From NCBI GenBank assembly GCA_012839345.1, contig DUNN01000036.1, forward strand, positions 62,001-126,000: a stretch of 64,000 bases of DNA. Reading direction: 5' to 3'. Made by a program: the position numbers and the translations under genes. Position 1 is the stretch's first letter, and every line of letters starts with the position of its first letter. This document shows positions 17,175-25,748 of this stretch, piece after piece. The notes beneath the pieces are model-generated. The model saw only the letters and a program-made list of their open reading frames with translations. It had not been told where the DNA came from and searched no databases. The stretch comes from Clostridiales bacterium (GTDB lineage: Bacteria > Bacillota > Clostridia > Oscillospirales > Acutalibacteraceae).

Positions 17175-19346
17175 ATGGAACAAAGATTGAAACGCGGCGA
17201 TTTTACGCTGCCGGGCGAAGCAGGATACGAAGACCTGACCCTGCGGCTGGCGGAAAAATGGGGGGCCGACGTCATTCGTGACAGCGACGGCACTGCGCTT
17301 TCTGACCAGATTCTGTCATCCGGTTACGGAATTTATTCCACCGTCTGCATGGTTCGGGAGGTCAACGAATGGGCAAAACAAAACCCGGATAAATTGCAGC
17401 AGAATTTTCTGATGAGCTTTCCCGTGACCGCGCAAGGCGAAACGTTGGTTATCCATCCGCTGGATGGGTATTATACAGAGCAGTTCCGCCTGAACCTGCA
17501 TGATTCCCCCAAAAAGTACTGGCAGGTTTTTGACCGCACCACGGGCAAGGAGCATCCGGCGGAACAGTGGGAAGTTGACCAAAAAACCGGCGATGTAACG
17601 GTGCTGCAGTGCAAGCCGTTCCACCGCTATACCGTCAACTTTCTGGTTTACCGCATCTGGGAAGAAATCTCCATGTATAACGCTATTACGAACCACCTGG
17701 ACAAAGAGCATGTGATGGCGGTAGAACCTCGTTACCCGGAAACACAAAGGGAGCTTCTCCGCTGGCTGGAGGATTGGTGCAAAAAGCACCCGGCCACCAC
17801 CGTGGTTCGGTTCACTTCGATGTTCTACAATTTTGCATGGTTCTGGGGCAGCAGTGAGAAAAACCGCAACCTGCTGACCGACTGGGGTTCCTATGATTTT
17901 ACAGTGAACCCTGTTGCACTGGAACGTTTTGAGCAAGAGTACGGCTACCGCATGACCTCCGAAGATTTTGTCAACCAGGGAAAATACAATATTACACACG
18001 CGAACCCTACTCGCAAATACCGGGACTGGATGGATTTTACCAACCGCTTTGTCACCGAATTCGGTGCAAAATGCGTAGATCTAGTGCACCGTTACGGGAA
18101 AAAAGCCTACGTGTTTTACGACGACAGTTGGATTGGCGTAGAGCCGTATTCCGAACGCTTTGCCCAGTTTGGATTTGACGGCATTATTAAATGCGTGTTC
18201 AACGCGTTTGAAGTGCGCCTCTGCGCGGGGGTGCAGGGAGCGAAAGTGAAGGAAATCCGGCTGCATCCCTATCTGTTCCCAACCGGACTCAAAGGGGAAC
18301 CCACCTTTTCCGAAGGTGGAGACCCCAAAACCGATGCAGCACTGTACTGGAAGAACGTCCGCCGCGGGTTGCTGCGCACGCCGGTGGACCGCATCGGCCT
18401 GGGCGGCTACCTGCACCTGACCGAACCATTCCCGGATTTCTGCGATTATATCGAAAGTCTTTCCAATGAATTCCGCCTTTTGAAAAGCCTGCACGAAAAG
18501 GGCCAGCCTTATACACTGAAGCCGACCGTGGCAGTGCTGACTTCGTGGGGAAAATTAAGAAGCTGGATTTGCTCCGGTCACTTGCATGAACATCCGGATT
18601 TGGACCTGACCAACCTATTGGAATCGCTCGCAGGACTTCCGTTCCACGTAAAATTCCTCAGTTTTGACGATATTCGAGAACACGGAATCGATTCCGAAAT
18701 CTCCGTTTTAATCAACGCCGGCACGGTTGACAGCGCGTGGAGCGGCGGGGAAAACTGGAACGACCCAGCTATTGTGGAAGCTGTCTCCCGTTTTGTCGCG
18801 GAAGGCGGCGGCCTGATCGCCGTCAACGAAGCGACCGCACGGCACAACGGGGATACTTACTTGACGCTCAGCAATATTTTGGGTGTGGATTTGGACAAAG
18901 GCGACCGGATGTGCTCTGGAAAATATCAGTTTACCGTCGAAAAGGAGCACTTTATTACGGAGTGCGCGGCGCAGCTGCCGCCGAAAGAAGGGGTATTTGT
19001 ATCGGATGCGGCTACCAAGGTGCTTATGGCAAACGGCAGTGCCCCGGTTTTGACCGCCTCTTCCTTTGGAAAGGGACGAAGCGTTTACTTTTCTTCCTAC
19101 CGCTTTTCGGCGGAAAATACGCGGACTTTGCTTAACGCGATTCTGTGGGTTTCCGGCATGGAGCAGGAAAAGCAGTACTGCATTACCGACAATGCCCAGA
19201 CCGAATGCGCGTACTTTTCACAGAGCGGACGTCTGGTGGTCGTCAATAACAGCGAACAGCCGCAGACTGCGTCGGTGCGCCTGCCGGGCGGCAAAGTGGA
19301 AACTGTCGCTCTTAAGCCCCTTGACATCCGTATTTTAGAGGTATAA
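17175..19346 (+). CDS. GH112 phosphorylase (galactosyl-rhamnose or lacto-/galacto-N-biose phosphorylase)
   Basis: The 723-residue protein matches GH112 over its length. The N-terminal signature KRGDFTLPGEAGYEDLTLRL is followed by a TIM-barrel-like region (FVFYDDSW reads here as YVFYDDSWIGVEPYSERF) and a C-terminal glutamine-amidotransferase-like and beta domain. Family members phosphorolyse beta-galactosides: Gal-1,3-HexNAc in bifidobacteria, and Gal-1,4-L-rhamnose in clostridia such as C. phytofermentans. Next to an acetylesterase, a GH105 and a CHEV-type GH4, the galactosyl-rhamnose activity is the better guess. The start is ATG 17175 after AGGAAAGGG. Phosphorolysis yields Gal-1-P and saves ATP. 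Exact specificity cannot be read here. Confidence 0.82.
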   Translation: MEQRLKRGDFTLPGEAGYEDLTLRLAEKWGADVIRDSDGTALSDQILSSGYGIYSTVCMVREVNEWAKQNPDKLQQNFLMSFPVTAQGETLVIHPLDGYYTEQFRLNLHDSPKKYWQVFDRTTGKEHPAEQWEVDQKTGDVTVLQCKPFHRYTVNFLVYRIWEEISMYNAITNHLDKEHVMAVEPRYPETQRELLRWLEDWCKKHPATTVVRFTSMFYNFAWFWGSSEKNRNLLTDWGSYDFTVNPVALERFEQEYGYRMTSEDFVNQGKYNITHANPTRKYRDWMDFTNRFVTEFGAKCVDLVHRYGKKAYVFYDDSWIGVEPYSERFAQFGFDGIIKCVFNAFEVRLCAGVQGAKVKEIRLHPYLFPTGLKGEPTFSEGGDPKTDAALYWKNVRRGLLRTPVDRIGLGGYLHLTEPFPDFCDYIESLSNEFRLLKSLHEKGQPYTLKPTVAVLTSWGKLRSWICSGHLHEHPDLDLTNLLESLAGLPFHVKFLSFDDIREHGIDSEISVLINAGTVDSAWSGGENWNDPAIVEAVSRFVAEGGGLIAVNEATARHNGDTYLTLSNILGVDLDKGDRMCSGKYQFTVEKEHFITECAAQLPPKEGVFVSDAATKVLMANGSAPVLTASSFGKGRSVYFSSYRFSAENTRTLLNAILWVSGMEQEKQYCITDNAQTECAYFSQSGRLVVVNNSEQPQTASVRLPGGKVETVALKPLDIRILEV

Positions 19347-19413
19347 ATTGGTACTGTTCATGCCGGAGGGAAGTTTGAATTAGGATTTCCGGCAGGAAAG
19401 GATGATTCTATTT

Positions 19414-20241
19414 ATGATAAAAATTGGTGCGCGCGGGCACGATTATGGGAAAAGCACTCCGCAGGAGCTGTTCCGGCGCATCCGCAAAGACGGCTTTGAG
19501 TCCCTGCAGCTCGCCTTTAAAAAGGCCATCCAGGGCGTTGACCAGTTCAGCGATATTACGCCCGATGTGGTGAAAACGGTGAAGGAATCGCTGAAACAGT
19601 ATGGGCTGCACACAGCGGTGCTCGGCGTTTACATAGACCCCGCGCTGGTTCATAACAGTGCCAAGCGGGAAGCGGACGTTGCCGAGTTCATCGCCAGCAT
19701 TCCGATTGCGAAAGAACTGGGCGTGGACTGCATCGGTACGGAAACCACCCACACCAGTGCACAACCGGATGTAACCCGAAAGGAAGCGCTGGACACACTG
19801 TACCGTTCCCTGTGGGAAATTATGCCCGAAGCGGAGCGGCAGGACGTTACGGTGGCAATCGAGCCAGTGTACTACCACACGGTGAATACACCGGAACTTG
19901 CACGGGAAGTGCTGAAAACGGTGGCTTCCCCGAATCTGAAGATTATTTTCGATGCGGTGAACGTTCTGTCCCCGGAAGAAATACCGAACCAGGACCGGCT
20001 TTGGGCACGCTCGTTTGACTGCTTAGGGGAAAATATTGCCGCCGTACACATGAAAGGTGCGGTCTGCGGAGAAAACGGTTCCATCAGTGGGTGCGCATTT
20101 TCTGAGTCGCTGGTGCATTATGATGTGCTGTTCCACTATCTTCGCCAGCTTCCGCAGGATTTCAGTGTGCTGAGGGAAGAGGTTGACCCTGCGCATGGGG
20201 CGGAAGATTTCCGTTTTCTGAAATCTTTGACAGAGCAATAA
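19414..20241 (+). CDS. sugar phosphate isomerase/epimerase (xylose-isomerase-like TIM barrel)
   Basis: The 275-residue TIM barrel of the AP-endonuclease-2/xylose isomerase-like superfamily begins MIKIGARGHDYGKS and carries metal-ligand-like acids in VAIEPVYYHT, IIFDAVNVL, AVHMKGAV and LREEVDPAHG. It probably isomerises a sugar released by the operon, for instance rhamnose or a uronate. The start at 19414 gives 12-nt spacing from AGGAAAGG; ATG 19402 would be too close. It is the last gene of the operon before a terminator. Confidence 0.75.
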   Translation: MIKIGARGHDYGKSTPQELFRRIRKDGFESLQLAFKKAIQGVDQFSDITPDVVKTVKESLKQYGLHTAVLGVYIDPALVHNSAKREADVAEFIASIPIAKELGVDCIGTETTHTSAQPDVTRKEALDTLYRSLWEIMPEAERQDVTVAIEPVYYHTVNTPELAREVLKTVASPNLKIIFDAVNVLSPEEIPNQDRLWARSFDCLGENIAAVHMKGAVCGENGSISGCAFSESLVHYDVLFHYLRQLPQDFSVLREEVDPAHGAEDFRFLKSLTEQ

Positions 20242-20244
20242 AAA

Positions 20245-20288
20245 AGTTGCTGCAAAGGGGGGATAACTTCCTTTTGCAGCACTTTTGT
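20245..20288 (+). terminator. terminator of the rhamnogalacturonan operon
   Basis: A long stem around TGCTGCAAA/TTTGCAGCA with a few mismatches near the loop ends in CTTTTG. It lies four bases after the isomerase stop. Confidence 0.75.
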
Positions 20289-20293
20289 TATGC

Positions 20294-20329
20294 AAAAATG
20301 CCTGCGGGTCACGGTTGGACTCGCAGGCA
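20294..20329 (-). terminator. terminator of the GH4 gene
   Basis: The 8-bp stem 20299-20306 with 20322-20329 is followed on the minus strand by five T (20298-20294). It terminates the convergent GH4 transcript about 55 bp after its stop. Confidence 0.75.
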
Positions 20330-20382
20330 AATTTATCGACTAATTATGAATCCTCTCCGCTTTGCGGCAGCGAAAACGGATT

Positions 20383-21765
20383 TTACCAGTTGAGGTATTT
20401 CTGGGTATTAGCTACCATGCTGTCGAAGAGCCTCCGAGCGTCGTTTACGCTGAGTGCAACCAGAGGATCGTTCATAAAGACGCGGAATGCGAAATCGCGG
20501 TCTTTGGTCAGGCCAGCCTGAACCGTACCCTCCTGATTGATGGCGTGGCGCATGACAAGGCCCTGTACGTCGTACGGAAGCGCTCCGGAGAAGACCGGCG
20601 CAATGCTGTCCCGGCTGAACAGTGCGTTGGTTTCTACCACGGTGCCCAGCGGCAGATTGGAAACTTGGCCGCGGTTCGGCACGTTTACATTGCTGACCTT
20701 ATCCTTTAACCCGACCAAAGCCTTAATCAGCTGAATTCCTTCTTCTCCGGAGGGCTTCAGTTCAATCTGCTCTTCGCCGGAAACCAGTCGCTTGCTCCGT
20801 GCCAGGCGCTTGTGCAGGTCTTCAATCCGGTAATCCACCGTAGTCAGGCCAAACATCCACTTATGTACAGTATCGGGGTCTTTCAGGTAATACCATGGCG
20901 GGAAGAATTCCGCAAGATGGCGGTCGCCGGCGGCGGCAATCAGGCCGTGGCGCAGGAACAGGTCGAACTTTACGCGGTGCGCGCAGGCAAAGGAGTCGTT
21001 CATCCAGTTGTGGTCGGCTTTTTCACTGTATCCGGTTTCGTAGTACTTTTCCGCAAACTCTTTGTACAGCGGGAACAAATCCATTCCATGGTAGGAAGCC
21101 TTTGTAATCCAGGTGAAGTGGTTTTCGCCCATAACGCTGATGTCGATTTCTTCGCGGGGGACGTTTTCGATTCCCTTCAAATCCTTCAGCATGCAGGCCA
21201 GCAGCTTTTGGGTGCCGAACACCTCGTGGCAGCAGCCAAACGCTTTAATCTGCGGAAATACCTCATACAGAGTGCGTACGCAGACAGACATCGGGTTGGT
21301 GTAGTTAATGACCCATGCCTGCGGAGCATACGCCTTGATGGCCTGTGCAATTTCCACATACATGGGAATGGTGCGCATAGCGCGCATAAATCCGCCGGGG
21401 CCTACGCTGTCGCCCACCGACTGGTAGATGCCGTACTTTTCCGGCTCGTGTACGTCGGAGCGCATTTCCTCAAAGGTGCCGGGCAGAATCGAGATGATGA
21501 CGAAGTCCGCGCCGGTCAACGCCTGCTGCAGGGTATCCATCACCTTGTAATCCCACTTGCCGACGGTGTCTTTTCTTGCCGTCAGGGCATTGCCGATGAT
21601 TTCGTTGTGCTCTGCGGCCTCACGGTCAATATCGTACAGGCGAATGGTTCCGCCGAGCTGCTCATCCATGGAAAGGTCCGTCATGAAGGTCCAGGCCCAG
21701 CCTCTGGAGCCGCCGCCGATATATGCAATATTGACGTCTTTTACTTTGTTTTTTTCAAAACGCAT
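20383..21765 (-). CDS. GH4 NAD-dependent glycosidase, alpha-galacturonidase-like (LplD type)
   Basis: The 460-residue GH4 enzyme shows NAD-binding IAYIGGGSRGW, the family NYTNPMS motif and the metal-site motif CCHEVFG. In GH4 the residues after this Cys-His separate activities; CHEV has been tied to alpha-galacturonidases such as B. subtilis LplD. GH4 enzymes act by redox elimination using NAD and Mn. An alpha-galacturonidase would complete rhamnogalacturonan oligosaccharide breakdown with the neighbouring GH105, GH112 and esterase. The ATG at 21765 follows GGGGGCG. The gene is divergent from an AraC regulator, its likely controller. An alpha-glucosidase/galactosidase cannot be excluded. Confidence 0.83.
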   Translation of the reverse strand: MRFEKNKVKDVNIAYIGGGSRGWAWTFMTDLSMDEQLGGTIRLYDIDREAAEHNEIIGNALTARKDTVGKWDYKVMDTLQQALTGADFVIISILPGTFEEMRSDVHEPEKYGIYQSVGDSVGPGGFMRAMRTIPMYVEIAQAIKAYAPQAWVINYTNPMSVCVRTLYEVFPQIKAFGCCHEVFGTQKLLACMLKDLKGIENVPREEIDISVMGENHFTWITKASYHGMDLFPLYKEFAEKYYETGYSEKADHNWMNDSFACAHRVKFDLFLRHGLIAAAGDRHLAEFFPPWYYLKDPDTVHKWMFGLTTVDYRIEDLHKRLARSKRLVSGEEQIELKPSGEEGIQLIKALVGLKDKVSNVNVPNRGQVSNLPLGTVVETNALFSRDSIAPVFSGALPYDVQGLVMRHAINQEGTVQAGLTKDRDFAFRVFMNDPLVALSVNDARRLFDSMVANTQKYLNW

Positions 21766-21780
21766 GAAGTTCGCCCCCAT

Positions 21781-21891
21781 AAAAATATTTGCTTTACTGT
21801 GTTTCAGTATAGTATAATATAAGTGTAATATCTAATGATATATTGCTAATTTAAAGAGAAACTTATACTATATTGCTCTGATGAGGGGAAC
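21781..21891. promoter_or_regulatory. divergent regulatory region with inverted operator-like copies
   Basis: This 111-bp AT-rich gap holds TATAGTATAATATAAG (about 21810) and, in inverse orientation, CTTATACTATA (21862). The pair could be binding sites for the adjacent AraC regulator, controlling both the GH4 gene and its own. No experimental motif is known to me; this is inference from symmetry. Confidence 0.35.
21843..21871 (+). promoter_or_regulatory. predicted promoter of the AraC regulator gene
   Basis: TTGCTA (21843-21848) and TACTAT (21866-21871) are 17 nt apart, about 20 bp before the ATG, so the leader is very short. The -10 lies inside one of the inverted operator-like copies, consistent with autoregulation. 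Confidence 0.4.
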
Positions 21892-22761
21892 ATGGAAAAA
21901 CTTCTGTTTCAGGGGAAAATACCGGACCTATCCGTGGAACAAATTCTGCGCGACGGCAGCTTTAATATGACCCGCCAGCACTTTCACAGCAGCTATGAAA
22001 TTTACTATCTGCTGGAAGGGGAACGCAACTATTTCATCAAAAGCAAAGCGTACCGCGTGGGCAGGGGGAACCTTGTGTTCATTGGCTGCGGCCAGATTCA
22101 TAAAACAACGGTGGCGCATTCCGACCGGCACGAGCGAATACTACTGGAAGTATCAGAAAGCCTCATTCATAGGCTGGTTCAGGACCCCGAGGGGGAAACG
22201 CTGGGGCACGGCCCGTTTTCCTCCCGCAGCGGCGTGCTGGAACTGACCGGGACGGAACAGGAATGGGTGGAAGCGGCGCTGTTCCGAATGATTGAAGAAA
22301 TCCGGGAAAAGCAGCCTGCTTATGTGCAGGCCGCCACAGCGGTTTTGCAGCAGCTGTTGATCTTTATTATGCGTAAGGACCGCTCTGCGGAAAGCAAGTC
22401 CCCGGCAATTCACAGCGCGAAACATCAGAAGGTGAACGAGGTTGCGAATTATATCGGTATGAATTACTCGGATATACCTTCCTTGGACGCGCTGAGCGAA
22501 CGGTTCTACATTAGCAAGTACTATTTGTGCCGCATTTTCAAAGAAGTGACGGGCATGACCATCAGTCAGTACATTAACGCTAACCGTCTGAAAGCGGCGG
22601 AGAAAATGCTGCTGGAAAGCTCCGAAAGCATCATACGCATCGCCGCGCTTTCCGGCTTTGGAAACGTTACTTATTTTGACAAGGTCTTTCGGGAATCGCT
22701 TGGGCTTTCCCCTGCACAGTACCGCAAATTCAACCGGAATCTATCCGGGCAGCAGTTCTAA
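21892..22761 (+). CDS. AraC family transcriptional regulator with cupin sensor domain
   Basis: The 289-residue regulator has an N-terminal cupin-like sugar-sensing domain (about 15-150; HFHSSYEIYYLLEGERNYF) and a C-terminal AraC DNA-binding domain (about 185-285; FYISKYYLCRIFKEVTGMTI and AALSGFGNVTYFDKVF). A GAGGGG element precedes the ATG. Its divergent position next to the GH4 gene and upstream of a deacetylase-like gene suggests local control of these, perhaps in response to galacturonate-containing sugars. Confidence 0.88.
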   Translation: MEKLLFQGKIPDLSVEQILRDGSFNMTRQHFHSSYEIYYLLEGERNYFIKSKAYRVGRGNLVFIGCGQIHKTTVAHSDRHERILLEVSESLIHRLVQDPEGETLGHGPFSSRSGVLELTGTEQEWVEAALFRMIEEIREKQPAYVQAATAVLQQLLIFIMRKDRSAESKSPAIHSAKHQKVNEVANYIGMNYSDIPSLDALSERFYISKYYLCRIFKEVTGMTISQYINANRLKAAEKMLLESSESIIRIAALSGFGNVTYFDKVFRESLGLSPAQYRKFNRNLSGQQF

Positions 22762-22837
22762 TACGGAACCGCTGTTCCAGGGTTCAACACACATAATCCT
22801 TCCTTAGATTATGCGAACTATAAATGGAGATGATCGT

Positions 22838-23641
22838 ATGCCACACAACATTTATCGCTGTTTTCCAGGAGGAAAGCACAAAGCGCTCACCATGAGCTAT
22901 GACGACGGAAGAACCTATGACCGGAAATTGGTTGAAATTTTCAACCAATATGGAATTAAGGGAACTTTTCATCTGAATTCCGGTTTTCTGGACGATGACG
23001 AGCACATTTCTCGTTCCGAGGTGAAAACGCTGTACAGCGGCCATGAAGTGGCCTGCCATACCGTAACGCACCCAACCATTGCCCGCAGCCCGCTGCCGCA
23101 GGTTGTGCAGCAGGTTTTGGACGACCGCAAGGAACTGGAAAGTCTGGTTGGTTACCCGGTGCGTGGCCTTTCGTACCCGAACGGTTCTTACAGTGAAGCC
23201 ATCAAATCGGTTCTGCCCGCGCTTGGAATTGCGTATTCCCGTGTGGTAGGCGACACACACGGTTTTGGCCTGCCGAACGATTTGTATGAATGGAAATCCA
23301 CCTGCCACCACACCCATTCCCTGATGGAGGACGGAAACGCGTTTTTGGCGCTGCATAAAACCCAGTACTTATATCTGATGTATGTGTGGGGGCACAGCTT
23401 CGAATTCAACAACGATGGAAACTGGAATCTGATTGAGGATTTCTGTAAATTGGTTGGCAACAAGGAAGATACCTGGTACGCCACCAACATCCAAATCGTC
23501 GATTATCTGCACCTTTGCGACGAGCTCCGTTTTTCTGCGGACGGAAGCTTTGTCTATAACCCCGGTGCGGATACGGCATATCTGTCGGTGGACGGCAAAA
23601 TGGTAGAAGTTCCCGGTGGAAAAAGCGTCACCTTATATTAA
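22838..23641 (+). CDS. polysaccharide deacetylase-like protein (CE4/NodB fold)
   Basis: The 267-residue protein has a NodB-type motif MSYDDGRTYD (Asp pair), the metal-binding His pair in CHTVTHPT, and SYPNGSYSEA further on. These point to a zinc-dependent CE4 deacetylase fold. No signal peptide or anchor is present, so it is likely cytoplasmic and may deacetylate imported oligosaccharides rather than cell wall. ATG 22838 follows GGAGATG with suitable spacing; the longer open frame from 22811 has no ribosome site. It is about 75 bp after the AraC gene and may be co-transcribed. Confidence 0.8.
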   Translation: MPHNIYRCFPGGKHKALTMSYDDGRTYDRKLVEIFNQYGIKGTFHLNSGFLDDDEHISRSEVKTLYSGHEVACHTVTHPTIARSPLPQVVQQVLDDRKELESLVGYPVRGLSYPNGSYSEAIKSVLPALGIAYSRVVGDTHGFGLPNDLYEWKSTCHHTHSLMEDGNAFLALHKTQYLYLMYVWGHSFEFNNDGNWNLIEDFCKLVGNKEDTWYATNIQIVDYLHLCDELRFSADGSFVYNPGADTAYLSVDGKMVEVPGGKSVTLY

Positions 23642-23667
23642 ACTTTAACCGTTCGCGCAATTCAGAA

Positions 23668-23716
23668 GAGGGGCGCCGCAAAATGAGTAAACTTCATTTT
23701 GCGGCGCCCCTTTTTT
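23668..23716 (+). terminator. strong intrinsic terminator
   Basis: A stem of about 17-18 bp built on GGGGCGCCGC and its complement is followed by six T. It ends the deacetylase transcript and faces the convergent ANT(6)-like gene, whose stop is at 23730. Confidence 0.9.
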
Positions 23717-23729
23717 ACTTTTTTCAAAT

Positions 23730-24611
23730 TTACAAAATTTCGGCGGCGTCTTTCGGCAGGCGGTGAACCGTGTTTAAGAAAAAACGGCTGCCGCGTGCTT
23801 CCTCTTCGTTGTAATGCAGCCCGCACTGCGCCGCAACTTTGCGGGCAGCTTCGTCAAACAGATTGCACATGCAAAATACCGCATCCCAAATGGCAGGAAT
23901 TTGTCCAGCAGGATAGGTGTTTCGATATTGCTCCCAAATATTTTGGGACAGGTAACGGGGCAGATATTTTCCAGATTTCCCAACGCTGCAGGAAAATCCC
24001 GTCTGTACCCCAACTTGCCACGAAAGCATTTTGGTCAGCTGCGGTCGAATCCAGAAATTCAGCATATCCATTGCATAGGGAATTTCTTCCCGCCAAAGCC
24101 CTTTGGCAATGTTATTTTGCAGCCACCAAAATTCGTTGCAGCAGCACGTGAAAAGTTCCTGCGTGGGCCGCTGTACCCAATAGTCTTCATCGGTGGAGGC
24201 AGGCACCGGGGGAAGCACGCCGTCCTTGTCCAACAGAACCCGGCAGAGCTTGTCGCGCAGGATTGCCTTTTGGGCATAGGGAACGGTTTGCAGGTGCAGA
24301 TCGATACGGTTTCCGTCGGCAAACAGCATCAGGTAGCCGTAGCAGTTGTCGCAGTCCTCCTCGTGCCCAAGCATCCGGTTCATTTCTTCGGGTAGCTGCA
24401 AGCAGAGCCGTTTGCCGAATATGTCAATCCAGTCCGGCTTTTGACGAAACGACCCAGTTTCCGTTACTACATAAACGATATCATAATCCTGAAAAATGTC
24501 TTTTGGAACATTCGGATTTGTGCGTGAACCATTCATATAAACCGCACGGATGCGTGGGTCATCCTGTGCGACCCGTAGAATCAAGTCCATCATTTCCCGT
24601 TCCGTTCGCAT
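23730..24611 (-). CDS. aminoglycoside 6-adenylyltransferase-like (ANT(6)/AadK family)
   Basis: The 293-residue nucleotidyltransferase shows the catalytic MNGSRTNPNVPKD and FQDYDIVYVV segments (Asp dyad), GNRIDLHL, and the C-terminal NEFWWLQNNIAKGLWREE typical of ANT(6). Such enzymes transfer AMP from ATP to position 6 of streptomycin. The gene has its own extended -10 promoter and an AGGAGG ribosome site and no mobile-element flanks, so it looks like a resident chromosomal copy like AadK. The family contains members without proven resistance, so activity is unproven. Confidence 0.85.
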   Translation of the reverse strand: MRTEREMMDLILRVAQDDPRIRAVYMNGSRTNPNVPKDIFQDYDIVYVVTETGSFRQKPDWIDIFGKRLCLQLPEEMNRMLGHEEDCDNCYGYLMLFADGNRIDLHLQTVPYAQKAILRDKLCRVLLDKDGVLPPVPASTDEDYWVQRPTQELFTCCCNEFWWLQNNIAKGLWREEIPYAMDMLNFWIRPQLTKMLSWQVGVQTGFSCSVGKSGKYLPRYLSQNIWEQYRNTYPAGQIPAIWDAVFCMCNLFDEAARKVAAQCGLHYNEEEARGSRFFLNTVHRLPKDAAEIL

Positions 24612-24643
24612 AATATCCTCCTGGTTACCTGCTTTTTAATTTG

Positions 24644-24652
24644 ATTATAGCA
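24644..24652 (-). promoter_or_regulatory. extended -10 promoter of the ANT(6)-like gene
   Basis: On the minus strand TGCTATAAT (24652-24644) is a perfect extended -10, with only a poor T-rich -35. It is 33 bp upstream of the start codon. Confidence 0.45.
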
Positions 24653-24736
24653 TAAATTATGAAGAAGAAAAAAGTCTGCTGTAACAAAAATGCCATTTTG
24701 GAATAATCTGTATTATTATAAGGAAGGGATGATTCC

Positions 24737-25564
24737 ATGGGGATTTATGTGACGGTGGAGCCGAATGTGAAAATCTACGTCGAAGACTTAAACCCGCTTG
24801 GGGATAAAACAATTTTATTCGTACACGGTTGGCCCGGCAATCATAATTTGTTCGAGTATCAGCTGAATCAACTCCCGAAACTGGGCTACCGCTGTGTGGC
24901 TATTGATTGCCGCGGATTCGGTCTTTCCGATAAACCATGGAGCGGCTACGATTATGACCGCCTGGCCGACGATCTGCGCGCCGTTGTGGATGCATTGCAG
25001 CTGAAAAACTTTACTCTGGCCGGGCATTCCACGGGCGGGGCTATCTGCATCCGTTACATGGCGCGGCACAACGGGTACGGCGTTTCCAAGCTGGCTCTGC
25101 TTGCTGCGGCGGCGCCTAGCCTGATTCAGCGGCCCTATTTCCCATATGGGCTGCAGCGGCAGGTTGTCTTGGATATCATACAAAATACGTATAAGGATCG
25201 GCCAAAAATGCTGAGGAACTTCGGCAGCATGCTTTTTTACCACCGGGTAAGCGCCTCGTTTTCCGATTGGATTTTCCAGTTGGGGCTGCAGGCGGCAAGC
25301 TGGTCCACGGCATCCATTGCCAATGCTTGGCTGAACGAAGAGGGATTGTTTGATGATTTGGGGAAAATTCGTGTCCCCACGTTGATTTTGCACGGATATA
25401 ACGATCAGGTGTGCCTGTTCCCGCTTGCCATTGCACAAAACAGGGGCATTGCAAATTCCAAGCTGGTTCCCCTTCAGCAGTGCGGCCATTTCCTTTTTTA
25501 CGATCAGTTGGAGCGGTTCAACAAGGAATTGGTTGCGTTTACGCAGGATCCCTATATTCCATAG
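24737..25564 (+). CDS. alpha/beta hydrolase
   Basis: The 275-residue alpha/beta-hydrolase fold protein has the oxyanion region FVHGWPGN, the nucleophile elbow AGHSTGGA, a candidate catalytic Asp in HGYNDQVC and His in QCGHFLF. There is no signal peptide. The substrate is not predictable; the family includes esterases, haloperoxidase-like enzymes and lactonases. AAGGAAGGG precedes the ATG. It appears monocistronic, with a GC-rich hairpin (25581-25608) after the stop. Confidence 0.83.
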   Translation: MGIYVTVEPNVKIYVEDLNPLGDKTILFVHGWPGNHNLFEYQLNQLPKLGYRCVAIDCRGFGLSDKPWSGYDYDRLADDLRAVVDALQLKNFTLAGHSTGGAICIRYMARHNGYGVSKLALLAAAAPSLIQRPYFPYGLQRQVVLDIIQNTYKDRPKMLRNFGSMLFYHRVSASFSDWIFQLGLQAASWSTASIANAWLNEEGLFDDLGKIRVPTLILHGYNDQVCLFPLAIAQNRGIANSKLVPLQQCGHFLFYDQLERFNKELVAFTQDPYIP

Positions 25565-25580
25565 TGTGATTCTTTTACGG

Positions 25581-25608
25581 CGGCGGGCGGAAATGGTTCC
25601 GCCCGCCG
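25581..25608. other. perfect 12-bp GC-rich hairpin without T tract
   Basis: CGGCGGGCGGAA (25581-25592) pairs fully with 25597-25608 around a 4-nt loop. No T run follows, so it is not a classical terminator; it may protect the 3' end of the hydrolase mRNA. Confidence 0.45.
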
Positions 25609-25748
25609 CGCTGCTGCTTGATGGCAGCTTTTCCCTGAAAATTACCCGTGCAGATTGCCTTTCCCCGGGAACCGGAGTATGATAAAATTCAGCTTCCCCA
25701 TAAGGGGGCAAATCGGACTTCGATGGATAAAATGGAAGGAGAATGAAA

